Assembly (NCBI GenBank): GCA_018818835.1
Contig: JAHIRD010000110.1
Location: forward strand, 1 to 64,000
From: Pseudomonadota bacterium
Lineage (GTDB): Bacteria; Desulfobacterota; Desulfobacteria; Desulfobacterales; Desulfolunaceae
Direction of reading: 5' to 3'
Length of the DNA stretch: 64,000 nt
Shown here piece after piece: positions 1 through 9,040 of the stretch. A program made the translations under genes and the position numbers. Under the pieces are notes generated by a model, which did not search any database, had not been told where the DNA came from, and saw only the letters and a program-made list of their open reading frames with translations. Numbering within the stretch: the first letter of the stretch is position 1; every line of letters begins with the position of its first letter.

Positions 1-60
1 GCAGACGGTGTTGGGATGTTCGAAATGGGGATCGCAATCGAAAAGAAAATGAAATGGTAA
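1..60 (+). CDS. 3' end of an unidentified gene (partial)
   Basis: An open frame runs in from the left edge and ends with TAA at 58-60. It encodes the tail ADGVGMFEMGIAIEKKMKW. A hairpin followed by a T-run starts about 40 bases later, as expected at the end of a plus-strand gene. Nineteen residues are too few to name a family. The frame could be chance, but its position before a terminator makes a real gene end likely. Confidence 0.4.
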   Translation, partial: ADGVGMFEMGIAIEKKMKW

Positions 61-89
61 AAGATATGGCGAGACATCGTCGCAACCTA

Positions 90-147
90 AAAAAATAACG
101 TCCAACGCTCAACGTCAAACTTCAAATGGTGGCGTTGGACCTTTTTT
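90..147. terminator. bidirectional intrinsic terminator
   Basis: The arms GTCCAACGC (100-108) and GCGTTGGAC (132-140) pair perfectly. The stem is followed by CTTTTTT on the plus strand (141-147). On the other side it is flanked by an A-run (90-96), which reads as a T-run on the minus strand. It can end both the plus-strand gene at the left edge and the minus-strand alcohol dehydrogenase that stops at 227. The GATAACGTCCA motif of the left arm recurs near 10192 and 62637. Confidence 0.65.
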
Positions 148-226
148 ATAGATCATAGCTCATCCAAGAGACGAATTCCGTCATGGGGTGTTGGACGTTA
201 AAACATTCACTTATGGGGTACGACTC

Positions 227-1258
227 CTATAACCAGGGACAAATCATGATTTTGATATCGTCCAGAGACCCTGATGAAAGATTCGCAAGGGTTTCCTGCA
301 CCTGATCCAGGGAAATGGACCTCGTGGCCAAAGGCCCCATGGGAAGCAGGTGCCGCGAGATGTAATCCTGAGCCATATCAAACTCATCGATGGTGTACCC
401 AAACGCCGTTTTAATAGTCAGTTCTTTGAGGGTACAGGACAGGGTGGATATCAGTTGTGGCTTGTAACTGATGCCGGTCAAAACCATGTGCCCTCTGGTT
501 TTAAGCGTCGTGATGGCCAGATGGATCCCTGCCTCCGAGGCCGATGTTTCAATGACCCTATCGAAGCCCCCTGAACCTTTTCGAAGGGTACGACCCAGAC
601 CGGGTTCTCTGGCATCCAGAACATCATCAATATAAGGTACCGTTCGAGCAAACTCTAAACGAAAGGGGTTCATTTCGGTCAGGGCCACACGGGATGCGCC
701 CAGTTGCTTGGCCCACATGGCACACATGAGTCCCACGGGTCCGCCGCCACTGATCAGAACCGAATGATCAGCGGAAATATCCGCCTGGTGAACCGCATGA
801 AGCGCCACGGATGCCGGCTCAATCATGGCTGCCTCCTGGTCCGTGATAGACTCGGGAAGTTTTCGAACCAGATCCGGCCGCACGGTGCAATACTGGGCAT
901 AACCTCCGGGGCTGCTCAAACCTGGAATGGGACGAACGGTTCCATCCTGGCAAAGATTGGGATGACCCTGGGTGCAGGAGCCGCAAACACCGCATGGATT
1001 GATGGGAATGACCGTCACACGGTCACCCGGTGACAGATCTGTCCGGCACCCCGGGTCCTGAACCTGACCGCAGAATTCATGACCCATGATCAACCCGGGC
1101 TTTTTGTCCATGCCCGCCCCATGCTTCCAAAAATGGAGGTCCGAACCGCATATACCGCAGACCGAAACCTTGATAATCACCTTGTCTCCATCACGTTCGG
1201 GCATGGGGCTTTCAATGACATGACATTGGCTTGGACCTTCTAATGAAACGGCTTTCAT
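227..1258 (-). CDS. zinc-dependent alcohol/polyol dehydrogenase (MDR family)
   Basis: Medium-chain dehydrogenase of 343 residues, a normal family length, expected to oxidise an alcohol or polyol with NAD(P)+ in the cytoplasm. Catalytic zinc ligands are visible in VCGICGSDLH (Cys37) and MGHEFCG (His60, Glu61). Structural zinc cysteines are Cys89, Cys92, Cys95 and Cys103. The Rossmann glycine motif GGGPVGL lies near residue 171. The start ATG overlaps the stop of the upstream molybdopterin gene (ATGA, 1255-1258), so the two are translationally coupled and probably act on the same compound. Closest general relatives are threonine/sorbitol dehydrogenases; the substrate cannot be read from sequence. 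Confidence 0.9.
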   Translation of the reverse strand: MKAVSLEGPSQCHVIESPMPERDGDKVIIKVSVCGICGSDLHFWKHGAGMDKKPGLIMGHEFCGQVQDPGCRTDLSPGDRVTVIPINPCGVCGSCTQGHPNLCQDGTVRPIPGLSSPGGYAQYCTVRPDLVRKLPESITDQEAAMIEPASVALHAVHQADISADHSVLISGGGPVGLMCAMWAKQLGASRVALTEMNPFRLEFARTVPYIDDVLDAREPGLGRTLRKGSGGFDRVIETSASEAGIHLAITTLKTRGHMVLTGISYKPQLISTLSCTLKELTIKTAFGYTIDEFDMAQDYISRHLLPMGPLATRSISLDQVQETLANLSSGSLDDIKIMICPWL

Positions 1259-3360
1259 GATGCAACCTCCATAACCTTTTTTTCAATGCGACAAAGCAGA
1301 GCCTTGATGGGGACCGAACCGGTCACCGGACAAAGCTTAGAGTCGTCGGTGATCATATTGATATTCAGCGTTTTCCAGCCCTCTTCCACACCATACCAGT
1401 AACCATGGGGCGCATGGACAACCGTGGGATGCAAGGCAGGGTCATAATCGATTCTTATTTCAACACGGCCTCTGGGAGAGACAAGATACACCCATTCACC
1501 CTGCTCAAGATCCATGGACTTGGCCGTATCAGGATGAATCTGAAGAAGGGGATCGGGAGATCGTTTTTTCAACGAAGGAATATTTCGATGGGACGAATGG
1601 TAATAAACAAGATTCCTTCCCCCGGTGGTCAAAACAAGGGGATATTTTTCCATCAGCTCCGGGCTGTTTACCGGGCCTTCATCCGGTTCCCTGAACACGG
1701 GCAGGGGAGAAATTCCCAGGGCGATGAGATATTCCGCGTAAAGCTCCACTTTCCGGGTGGGGGTTTTGAAACCGCCTTTCTTTTCATATTGTTTGTACTG
1801 AATCGGGGTTTTGAACCTACCCATGGTTTTGAAGGTTTCGAAATTGACGCCAATGGGCTCAAGCCTGAAATCCAGAGCCTCCTCAATGGTTGACCAGTAG
1901 CCTTCAAGATTCATTTTTTTTGAAAGATCGATAAGAATCTGCTTTTCATCCCGGCATTCGGGAACAGGCTCCAGGGCCTTGGTCTGGCAGAACACATGAT
2001 TCTTCATCAGCAGGTCTTCCACGTCATCACGCTCCACCCAGTGGGCCGGGGGAAGGATCACATCAGCCAGTGCGGTTGTAGGTGTGTGAAAATAATCCAC
2101 CGAGAAAAGAAAATCAAGGGATTGAAGCACATCCCGGACCCTGCCGGAATTGGGATAGGCACAGACACTGTTGTTGGCGAACAAACCCAGGGCCTTGACA
2201 GGATAGGGCTTACCCTCGGAAATCGCTGGCCAGACCGTTTGGGGGGGAGACGGTATGGGAATGAACTCAAGCAGGGGATAAGTATCCAGTCCGAGTTTTT
2301 TTTTGGCTTGTTCCCTGGGCAAATTATGAAAAGGACTGAAATCCGGGCCGTAGCAACTCCGTTTGCGTGTGGGCGGGATACAGTTCAGGTTCCCGCCGGC
2401 CACTTCCAGGTTTCCTGTAATGGCACTTAAAATGGTCAGTGCCCGGTTCAGATCAAAGGCATCGTTGGCTTGACAGACACCGCCCATGCCCGGGCCAATG
2501 CAACCGGGACGTGTTTTCCCAAAGGCGATGGCAGCGGCTTTGATCTTCTCTGCCGGTATCCATGTGATTTCAGAACATTTTTCCGGTGTATACCCTGCCA
2601 CATGCTCTTTAAGCTGATCAAATCCGCTGGTCCAGGTCTCCACAAAGTCCTTATCGTAAAGATTGTTTTCAATGATCACATGGATAAAGCCAAGAACCAG
2701 GGCCACATCGGTCCCAGGCCGGATCTGAAGCCAATGGTCGGCCTTTTTGGCATAATTTGTTTGCCTGGGGTCAACCACAATGAGGGTCGCCCCCTTTTCA
2801 AGCCCTTTTTTGATGTCATGGAGATACAGGCCAGGCCAGGAGGCTTCAGGGTTATGGGCCCAAAGAAGAATGCAGCGGCTTGAGGAGTAATCCGGATCAA
2901 TCATGCCGAATCCGCAGGTGGCGGAGCTTCCCACAACAATGGGGCCCCCGCTCATATTGGACGGAGCCATGAAATTGGGAGAGCCGAACACGGTCAAGAA
3001 ACGATTGAGATAAGGCGCCATGCCACGGGTGGTCCCCGAACCGAGAACCACGGATTCAGCACCCCAGGTCTCGCGACAAGCCAGAAGACGTTCTGCAATC
3101 AAATCCAGGGCCGTATCCCAGGAACAGGGTTCAAACCGGCTGCTTTGTTTTCCCCCGACTTTGATCAGGGGCTGTGTGATTCTGTCCGGGTGATAAATAA
3201 TCTCCATGGCTGCCCGGCCTTTGGGACAGGTATAGCCGTGACTAAAGGGATGATCCTTATCACCCTTGACACCCACAAGGGTTTTATCATCAATTTCAAG
3301 TACAACGCCGCAACGTGAATGACATTCAAAGCAAATGGTCTTTACGGTTTTTTTGGCCAT
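1255..3360 (-). CDS. molybdopterin (Mo/W-bis-PGD) oxidoreductase, DMSO reductase superfamily
   Basis: Catalytic subunit of 701 residues. The N-terminal [4Fe-4S] motif is C10-x2-C13-x3-C17-x27-C45 (CFECHSRC ... TCPKGR). The metal-ligand region reads NMSGGP around residue 137, which suggests a Ser or no Cys/Sec ligand rather than a formate-dehydrogenase-type Cys/Sec-His. The C-terminal molydopterin-dinucleotide-binding domain is present (LTTGGR near 585, HAPHGYW near 660). There is no twin-arginine signal, so it is probably cytoplasmic. No partner iron-sulfur or membrane subunit is adjacent; the only linked enzyme is the coupled alcohol dehydrogenase. Substrate unknown. It may be co-transcribed with the upstream TetR gene. 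Confidence 0.88.
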   Translation of the reverse strand: MAKKTVKTICFECHSRCGVVLEIDDKTLVGVKGDKDHPFSHGYTCPKGRAAMEIIYHPDRITQPLIKVGGKQSSRFEPCSWDTALDLIAERLLACRETWGAESVVLGSGTTRGMAPYLNRFLTVFGSPNFMAPSNMSGGPIVVGSSATCGFGMIDPDYSSSRCILLWAHNPEASWPGLYLHDIKKGLEKGATLIVVDPRQTNYAKKADHWLQIRPGTDVALVLGFIHVIIENNLYDKDFVETWTSGFDQLKEHVAGYTPEKCSEITWIPAEKIKAAAIAFGKTRPGCIGPGMGGVCQANDAFDLNRALTILSAITGNLEVAGGNLNCIPPTRKRSCYGPDFSPFHNLPREQAKKKLGLDTYPLLEFIPIPSPPQTVWPAISEGKPYPVKALGLFANNSVCAYPNSGRVRDVLQSLDFLFSVDYFHTPTTALADVILPPAHWVERDDVEDLLMKNHVFCQTKALEPVPECRDEKQILIDLSKKMNLEGYWSTIEEALDFRLEPIGVNFETFKTMGRFKTPIQYKQYEKKGGFKTPTRKVELYAEYLIALGISPLPVFREPDEGPVNSPELMEKYPLVLTTGGRNLVYYHSSHRNIPSLKKRSPDPLLQIHPDTAKSMDLEQGEWVYLVSPRGRVEIRIDYDPALHPTVVHAPHGYWYGVEEGWKTLNINMITDDSKLCPVTGSVPIKALLCRIEKKVMEVAS

Positions 3361-3407
3361 GTCTCTTTTCTCCGAAAAATGGTGATTAGTTTTTGTTTAA
3401 TTTTATT

Positions 3408-3516
3408 GATGAACTCTCAAAAAGTCGACGGATGGCTATGGAAAAAGGTCCATAGGCCAAACACTATAACGCCGCATATGGGACTTTTTACGACGCCATC
3501 TTTAATAAAACGTTAA
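3408..3516. repeat. dispersed repeat K, copy 1
   Basis: The segment between the molybdopterin gene and tetR begins GATGAACTC-TCAAAAAGTCGACGG and ends with a 30-bp block (3471-3500, GCCGCATATGG ... GACGCCATC). That block recurs exactly, in the opposite orientation, at 13710-13739. The GATGAACTC-type start also recurs there and, in weaker form, near 48006. No transposase frame is present. The element fills the 158-bp gap and leaves no obvious promoter, so tetR and the downstream pair may form one transcript. Confidence 0.7.
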
Positions 3517-3518
3517 GC

Positions 3519-4142
3519 TTAAACATCCTCTGCCTGTTTATGGGCAAGGGGCGTTTTAAGCATGCTCAAAGCTGCCATGATCATACTCTGATTATAGCCT
3601 GCCACATCCTTGGCTTTGACGTGGAAATGCCGGAAATGGCGGGAACCTTCAACCATGGATATCAGCACATCGGCTGTTTTTACGGCGTCCGGACAGGCAA
3701 TGACGCCCTCCCGGTGCAAGGCCTCGAGTTCCTTGATCAGGCGAGATTTGAACTGCTGGTAAAGGATCTGAATCTTTTTTTTAATCCGGGTGTTCCGAAA
3801 ACTGACGGATATCACCGAAAAGGCCACGGCGATATTAAACTTTTCATAATAGGCCCGGCTCCATAGGGTATTGAGCAGAGCCATCAGCCGTTTTTCCGGA
3901 TCCTCATGCCTGGGACTGAGCCTGTCCAGCAGATTTGAATATATAGTGATCACATGATCCACACCCGCTATGGTCAGGTTTTCCTTGGTCCCAAAATAAT
4001 GAATAATCAAGGTGGGCTTCATATCAATCCGCGCTGCGATCTTGGCGATGGATGTCCCTTCGAACCCTTCCTCGAGAATCGTCTGGTAAAAGCTCTCAAT
4101 GATTTTGGGCTTTTGGATATCGGCATTGAGACGTTTAGTCAT
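3519..4142 (-). CDS. TetR/AcrR-family transcriptional regulator
   Basis: A 207-residue protein with a typical N-terminal TetR DNA-binding domain. The helix-turn-helix falls around residues 30-52 (EGTSIAKIAARID followed by IIHYFGTKENL). The helical C-terminal ligand domain is divergent, as usual, so no ligand can be proposed. It is transcribed towards the molybdopterin and alcohol dehydrogenase genes, which are its most likely targets together with itself. A perfect inverted repeat 44-74 bases upstream of its start codon is a good candidate for its own operator. Confidence 0.88.
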   Translation of the reverse strand: MTKRLNADIQKPKIIESFYQTILEEGFEGTSIAKIAARIDMKPTLIIHYFGTKENLTIAGVDHVITIYSNLLDRLSPRHEDPEKRLMALLNTLWSRAYYEKFNIAVAFSVISVSFRNTRIKKKIQILYQQFKSRLIKELEALHREGVIACPDAVKTADVLISMVEGSRHFRHFHVKAKDVAGYNQSMIMAALSMLKTPLAHKQAEDV

Positions 4143-4185
4143 GGGCCATTTCCTTTATGAACGAACTGAATGGTTGGTAAACTAA

Positions 4186-4216
4186 ATATGTATACAAAAT
4201 AGTTATTTATACATAT
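4186..4216. promoter_or_regulatory. candidate TetR operator (9-bp inverted repeat)
   Basis: ATATGTATA (4186-4194) and TATACATAT (4208-4216) are perfect inverted arms separated by 13 bases. They lie between the divergent tetR and recD2 genes. A further half-site ATATGTATA lies at about 4369-4377, upstream of recD2. Assignment to this TetR protein is inferred from position and symmetry. Confidence 0.55.
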
Positions 4217-4264
4217 TGATATCACCAAAGCTTCTTTTGTGTCAAATATAAAATGATACCGGGG

Positions 4265-4323
4265 AATGAAATGGGACCCATAAGTCCCATAAGTCCCATA
4301 GGTCCTATGGGTCCCATTTCATT
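4265..4323. repeat. decanucleotide repeat R, copy 1 (palindromic)
   Basis: An 18-bp perfect inverted repeat, AATGAAATGGGACCCATA (4265-4282) against TATGGGTCCCATTTCATT (4306-4323), encloses AGTCCCATAAGTCCCATAGG-type units. The unit (variants of GGGACTTATG) has a 10-bp period. The same family occurs at 10131-10186, 47918-47986 and 62591-62630, always between genes. The RNA could form a long hairpin in either direction. Confidence 0.8.
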
Positions 4324-4436
4324 TTGCCATCACGATATAAGGGGTTTGCCTGAAAATGAATCATGATATATGTATACACCGTGATTCGCGTATTCTTGAT
4401 CCACTGAGGATAGCAAGGCCATTTCAGGAAAAAGGG

Positions 4437-6611
4437 ATGACAATGACAACACAACTCCATGGCCAGATTGAACGGCTCAGCTTTGAAAGCCTTGAAACCG
4501 GGTTTACCATTGCCCAGGTGAAATGCGATGACATGGCCGGGCTGGTGACCGTGGTGGGGACTCTGATGAGCCCTCCGGTGGGGACCCGGCTTGTGATGAC
4601 GGGAGAGTGGCAGACCCATGCCCGTTTTGGCCGGCAGTTCAAGGTTGTCGAATTCAGGGCCTATGCCCCCTCGTCCATTGGGGGAATAAAAAAATACCTG
4701 GGCTCGGGCCTGATCAAGGGGATCGGGGGAAAGATGGCCGATAAGATTGTCTCACACTTCGGCAAAGAAACCCTGACTGTCATTGAAAAAGAGACCCACC
4801 GGCTGGCCGAGGTGGGAGGGATTGGGAAAAAACGCATTGCCATGATTAAAAAGGCATGGGATGACCAGCACGAGATAAGGGATGTGATGATTTTTCTCCA
4901 ATCCCATGGGGTGGGCACAGGGTTTGCGACCAGAATATTCAAACGGTATGGCGGTGACACCATCCGGGTGGTCCAGGAAAACCCCTATGTGCTTGCCACG
5001 GAAATCACGGGCATTGGTTTTAAAACCTCGGACACCATCGCCGCCAGCATGGGATTTTCACCCACATCCCCATTCAGGGTGATGGCGGGGATTCTTTATT
5101 CCCTTCGGACCTCATCGGAAGATGGCCACGTTTATTATCCCTATACCGCCCTCCTTGGGCAGTGCTCAGAACTTCTGGGTGTGGACAAAGAATCGGTTGA
5201 CCCTGGCCTGCGTCAGCTCATTGCCGAAAAAAAAATCATTGTAGATTCTCATTCCATCCACCCTGACCATGGCCCCTCACTTTATCTCCCCCCTCTGTTC
5301 CACTCGGAGCGTGGCGTGGCCCTTCGGCTCCTGAACCTGATACAAAATAGCCAACCCCGTCTGATACCCGAAGCCCAGTCCGAACTGGCCTGGGTGGAGC
5401 AGCGGCTTTCCATAAGCCTGGCCCCCCGCCAGAAAGAGGCGGTGAAAACAGCCATGGAAAGCAAAGCCATGGTGATCACCGGTGGACCCGGAACCGGAAA
5501 AACCACCATCATCAATGCCATCCTGAAAATATTCTCCCGGCAGAACAAAAAAATTCTTTTGTGCGCGCCCACGGGAAGGGCAGCCAAACGCATGGGCGAA
5601 ACCACGGGCCGTACAGCCAAAACCATTCATCGTCTCCTTGAATTCAGCTACAAGGAGGGAGGATTCCAACGCAACGAAAGGCATCCCTTGTCCTGCGATG
5701 TCCTGGTGGTGGATGAAACATCCATGATCGACATTCTTTTGATGTATCAGTTGCTCAAAGCGGTCCCATTTGAATCGACTCTCATCCTGGTGGGTGACGT
5801 GAACCAGCTTCCATCGGTGGGTGCCGGGAATGTTCTGTCCGATATCATATCATCGGCAACCGTTCCCGTGGTGACCTTGAATGAAATTTTCCGCCAGGCA
5901 AGCATGAGCAAAATCATCGTTAATGCCCATCGGATAAACCAGGGCAAACTCCCATACACCGGCGAGGCCTCAGCCGGGGATGACTATTATTTCATCGAAC
6001 AGGAAGAACCTGAAAAAGTGGTTGAGATCATCATCGAACTTCTCAGCCACCGTATTCCAAGACGGTTCAATCATGACCCTGTGGATGATATCCAGGTCCT
6101 GACCCCCATGCACAAGGGGACACTGGGCAGTGAAAACTTGAATAAATGTCTCCAGGAGGCATTGAACAAAAACGGATTCACTCTGGAGCGGGGGGGGCGA
6201 ATCTTTCGGGTAAACGATAAGGTCATGCAGCTGAGGAATAATTATGATAAGGATGTTTTTAATGGGGATATCGGGAAAATAACAAAAATTGATCCGGAAA
6301 ACCAGAATGTGCGGGTGGCCTATGAGGGTAAAGAGGTGGCTTACGATTATATGGATCTGGATGAAATCCAGCTGGCCTATGCCATTTCCGTTCATAAATC
6401 CCAGGGCTCGGAATATCCGGCTGTGGTCATGCCCGTTTCAACCCAGCATTATATTCTTCTTCAACGCAATCTCATTTACACGGGAGTGACAAGGGGCCGG
6501 GATCTGGTGGTCCTTGTGGGCACAAAAAAAGCCCTGGCCATGGCCATCGGCAACGACAAAACACGTGAACGATATACCCATCTGGCTATGCGATTAAGCG
6601 AAAGGGCATAA
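4437..6611 (+). CDS. recD2: RecD2-type ATP-dependent DNA helicase
   Basis: SF1B 5'-3' DNA helicase of 724 residues, the usual length of stand-alone RecD2, which works without RecBC. The N-terminal OB-like region is followed by helix-hairpin-helix segments (around residues 85-200). Walker A GGPGTGKTT is at about residue 349 and Walker B (VVDETSM) at about 426. The C-terminal helicase motif HKSQGSEYPAVV is near 651. The start at 4437 is preferred because AGGAAAAAGGG lies just upstream; an in-frame ATG at 4356 lacks such a site and would add a non-conserved leader. Probable role is DNA repair or fork processing. The downstream methyltransferase is 29 bases away, so the pair may be co-transcribed. 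Confidence 0.93.
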   Translation: MTMTTQLHGQIERLSFESLETGFTIAQVKCDDMAGLVTVVGTLMSPPVGTRLVMTGEWQTHARFGRQFKVVEFRAYAPSSIGGIKKYLGSGLIKGIGGKMADKIVSHFGKETLTVIEKETHRLAEVGGIGKKRIAMIKKAWDDQHEIRDVMIFLQSHGVGTGFATRIFKRYGGDTIRVVQENPYVLATEITGIGFKTSDTIAASMGFSPTSPFRVMAGILYSLRTSSEDGHVYYPYTALLGQCSELLGVDKESVDPGLRQLIAEKKIIVDSHSIHPDHGPSLYLPPLFHSERGVALRLLNLIQNSQPRLIPEAQSELAWVEQRLSISLAPRQKEAVKTAMESKAMVITGGPGTGKTTIINAILKIFSRQNKKILLCAPTGRAAKRMGETTGRTAKTIHRLLEFSYKEGGFQRNERHPLSCDVLVVDETSMIDILLMYQLLKAVPFESTLILVGDVNQLPSVGAGNVLSDIISSATVPVVTLNEIFRQASMSKIIVNAHRINQGKLPYTGEASAGDDYYFIEQEEPEKVVEIIIELLSHRIPRRFNHDPVDDIQVLTPMHKGTLGSENLNKCLQEALNKNGFTLERGGRIFRVNDKVMQLRNNYDKDVFNGDIGKITKIDPENQNVRVAYEGKEVAYDYMDLDEIQLAYAISVHKSQGSEYPAVVMPVSTQHYILLQRNLIYTGVTRGRDLVVLVGTKKALAMAIGNDKTRERYTHLAMRLSERA

Positions 6612-6640
6612 TTGCCATTGTAGATGGACGACACTCTTAT

Positions 6641-7825
6641 ATGAAAAGGAAGGCCCCGTTGAAAAGTCAGCACCGATTCTATTTTAAAAATGCCTCATCC
6701 ATGGATGAAATTCCTTCAAACCACGTGAACCTGGTGGTGACATCGCCGCCCTACCCCATGATTGAGATGTGGGATCAGCTGTTTTCATCCCAAAGTAAGG
6801 ATATCGAAACCGCCCTTAAAAACCATGAGCGGATGACGGCCTTTGAGTTGATGCACAAAGAGCTGGACAAGGTCTGGGATGAAGTTTACCGGGTATTGAG
6901 CCCCGGTGGTTTTGCCTGCATCAACATCGGGGATGCCACCCGGACACTGGATGGTCATTTCATGCTCTATCCCAATCATGCCCGGATTTTGTCCTTTATG
7001 ATGACAAAGGGAATGACGCCCCTGCCTGAAATCATCTGGAGGAAACAAAGCAATGCCCCCAACAAGTTCATGGGCTCGGGCATGCTGCCTGCCGGGGCCT
7101 ATGTGACCCAGGAGCATGAGTATGTGCTTATTCTGAGAAAGGGTGGCAAGCGGGAATTCAAAAGCGATGAGGACAAGGAGCATCGGCGGGGAAGCGCTCT
7201 TTTCTGGGAAGAACGTAATTTTCTTTTCTCCGATGTCTGGTTCGATCTTCTGGGCACCCGGCAAGGCCTTGGGGACAAGGAGGTTCGCAAACGCAGTGCC
7301 GCCTATCCCTTTGAACTGCCTTACCGCTTGATCACCATGTATTCCCTTAAAGGCGACACCGTCTTGGATCCCTTTTTCGGCATGGGAACCACCATGCTGG
7401 CCGCCATGTGTGCCGGACGGAACAGCATCGGCTACGAACTTTCCGGTGAATTCAACGAGGCCATCACAGAACGGACCCAATCCATTATCAGCCTTTCCAG
7501 GGATCGTATCAACACCCGTCTTTCAGAACATCTCCTTTTTGTGGACAAACGAATCAAGTCGGAAAAGCCCTTCAAATACCTCAACCACCACTACCATTTC
7601 CCGGTGATCACCGCGCAGGAACAAGGCCTTTTGCTCAACGAGCCGGAAACGATTCAACAGACCGGTGACCATCAGTTTGAAGTGATCTACAACGCGTCGG
7701 CCCAGGACCATATCGTCTCTGTGTGGCAAGGGTTTTCATTGCCTACAAAACCCGGACGAATCACAGCTCCAAAACCCGGGAAAAAGAAGGGTGAATTGAT
7801 TCAGGTGGATCTTTTCTCTATTTAA
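6641..7825 (+). CDS. site-specific DNA methyltransferase (class beta, N4-cytosine type likely)
   Basis: SAM-dependent DNA methyltransferase of 394 residues. Catalytic motif IV is TSPPYP (residues 34-39) and the SAM-binding motif DPFFGMGTT is near 243, so the order is class beta. The TSPPY form is typical of N4-cytosine methylases, though N6-adenine activity is not excluded. No restriction endonuclease gene is adjacent, so it appears to be an orphan (solitary) methylase, linked only to recD2. The region between the motifs (about 60-240) should carry target recognition. The Shine-Dalgarno before 6641 is weak, but the start is consistent with the family N-terminus. Confidence 0.88.
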   Translation: MKRKAPLKSQHRFYFKNASSMDEIPSNHVNLVVTSPPYPMIEMWDQLFSSQSKDIETALKNHERMTAFELMHKELDKVWDEVYRVLSPGGFACINIGDATRTLDGHFMLYPNHARILSFMMTKGMTPLPEIIWRKQSNAPNKFMGSGMLPAGAYVTQEHEYVLILRKGGKREFKSDEDKEHRRGSALFWEERNFLFSDVWFDLLGTRQGLGDKEVRKRSAAYPFELPYRLITMYSLKGDTVLDPFFGMGTTMLAAMCAGRNSIGYELSGEFNEAITERTQSIISLSRDRINTRLSEHLLFVDKRIKSEKPFKYLNHHYHFPVITAQEQGLLLNEPETIQQTGDHQFEVIYNASAQDHIVSVWQGFSLPTKPGRITAPKPGKKKGELIQVDLFSI

Positions 7826-8222
7826 ACATAGGCCCTTTCCGCCAAAGAATCTGTGTTATTTATATCGCTGTAAATCACTGAAATGCCCGTCATTCAAGGG
7901 CGTATAAAATATATTTCCAAATTGAATATTGATGATTGACATCGTTCGCAATCAGGATATATAATTCATAATTATAAGCCTCGTTTGACTAAATAAACAT
8001 CGTTCTACATTGCTGACCTCCATACGATTATCGCCCCTGACGATTCTATTCGCACGGGTGTATTTTAGGGAGATCCCTATTGAAGAATGATCACAGCTTC
8101 CACAGGAAAGGGGGGGATCAGGTTGCTTAAGGGCGCATTCAAGTGTCTTAATCACATGCGTCCAGGCCCAGTGTCATGAAACGTGGAGAGAAGGACAAAC
8201 CCGCTAAAAAACAGAGGAAATT
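7826..8222. other. intergenic region without recognisable gene
   Basis: About 400 bases, AT-rich in the first half. A weak GCCC/GGGC hairpin around 7883-7903 follows the methyltransferase and could act as a terminator. No tRNA, riboswitch consensus or conserved frame was found. The promoter of the downstream lipoprotein gene must lie here, but no convincing -35/-10 pair was identified. Confidence 0.5.
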
Positions 8223-8975
8223 ATGAAACATTGTATATCAAAATTTGCCTTGGCGTTGGTGATGGTATGGATGAGTGCAGCTTTTTTAGGTTGCGGTGCA
8301 GGTACATTGATGAGCGTGGACCCGGTGACTGATGCGGACGACAACGGAATCGTAAACGTGGGGGATTCGATTTTCGCCTTGTCCGGAGATATTTATTCGG
8401 AGTTGGAAAACAAATCCGGTGAAACATGGCGACATTATGCTATTTCAGGCGCCCAGAGTGTTGGGGGTATATTGGCGGATCCGATTCCAGACCAATACGC
8501 CAATGCCAAAAGCGATGATCCCAATATCCGTGTCGTATACATGGACGGCGGCGGAAACGATATCCTGATTCCGGCCATCATGCTGGACCCCTACAGCTGC
8601 AAGAATTGCAATTACTGGTGGTGCGGAGATCTTTCAAGAAGCTGTAAGAACCTGATCGACGATATTTACGTGGCCACGGTGGATCTTCTCAATCAGATGG
8701 ACAATGACGGGGTAGAGCAGGTTGTTTTTCTGGGATACTACCATTTGAAATGGGGCCTTTTGGGTGATTTGCGACAACTTGATGACGCCATTGATTATGG
8801 CGATAAACGGTTGAAAGACGCCTGCACCAATTCCACTGTCAATGCCGTTTTTGTGGATCCTCGAAGTGCATTTGAAGGCAAAGAAAGCAATTATATTATC
8901 GTTGATGGCATCCATCCCACCGCCCAGGGATCAGCCGTTCTTGCTAACCTTTTATGGAACACCATTGATTATTGA
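8223..8975 (+). CDS. SGNH/GDSL-family esterase lipoprotein
   Basis: A 250-residue predicted lipoprotein: hydrophobic signal followed by FLGC with acylated Cys24. SGNH hydrolase blocks are present: GDSI with nucleophile Ser49, GGGND near residue 116 (block III Asn) and DGIHPT near 230 (catalytic Asp/His). It should hydrolyse carboxylic esters (lipids, short-chain esters or acetylated glycans) in the periplasm or at the outer membrane. The Cys-rich stretch CKNCNYWWCGDLSRSC around 120-135 probably forms disulfides and supports export. GAGGAAATT precedes the start. The next gene, 65 bases downstream, encodes a lipase-chaperone-like protein, suggesting a folding partnership. Confidence 0.88.
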   Translation: MKHCISKFALALVMVWMSAAFLGCGAGTLMSVDPVTDADDNGIVNVGDSIFALSGDIYSELENKSGETWRHYAISGAQSVGGILADPIPDQYANAKSDDPNIRVVYMDGGGNDILIPAIMLDPYSCKNCNYWWCGDLSRSCKNLIDDIYVATVDLLNQMDNDGVEQVVFLGYYHLKWGLLGDLRQLDDAIDYGDKRLKDACTNSTVNAVFVDPRSAFEGKESNYIIVDGIHPTAQGSAVLANLLWNTIDY

Positions 8976-9040
8976 TTACCTTGAACCCAACAAGGGGGAC
9001 ATTTTTGTTCCCCTTTCATTTAATTTGGAATTGATTTTAT

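Noticed and set aside
1255-3360. Molybdopterin oxidoreductase as a selenocysteine formate dehydrogenase
   Set aside because: The frame has no internal UGA and the ligand region reads MSGGP, not Sec/Cys-His-Gly-Pro.
4265-4323. Decanucleotide repeats as a possible CRISPR array
   Set aside because: Units are 10 bp, contiguous and without unique spacers; no cas genes are in the window.
6785-7480. 231-codon minus-strand frame opposite the DNA methyltransferase
   Set aside because: Antisense shadow without motifs; the methyltransferase motifs are unambiguous.
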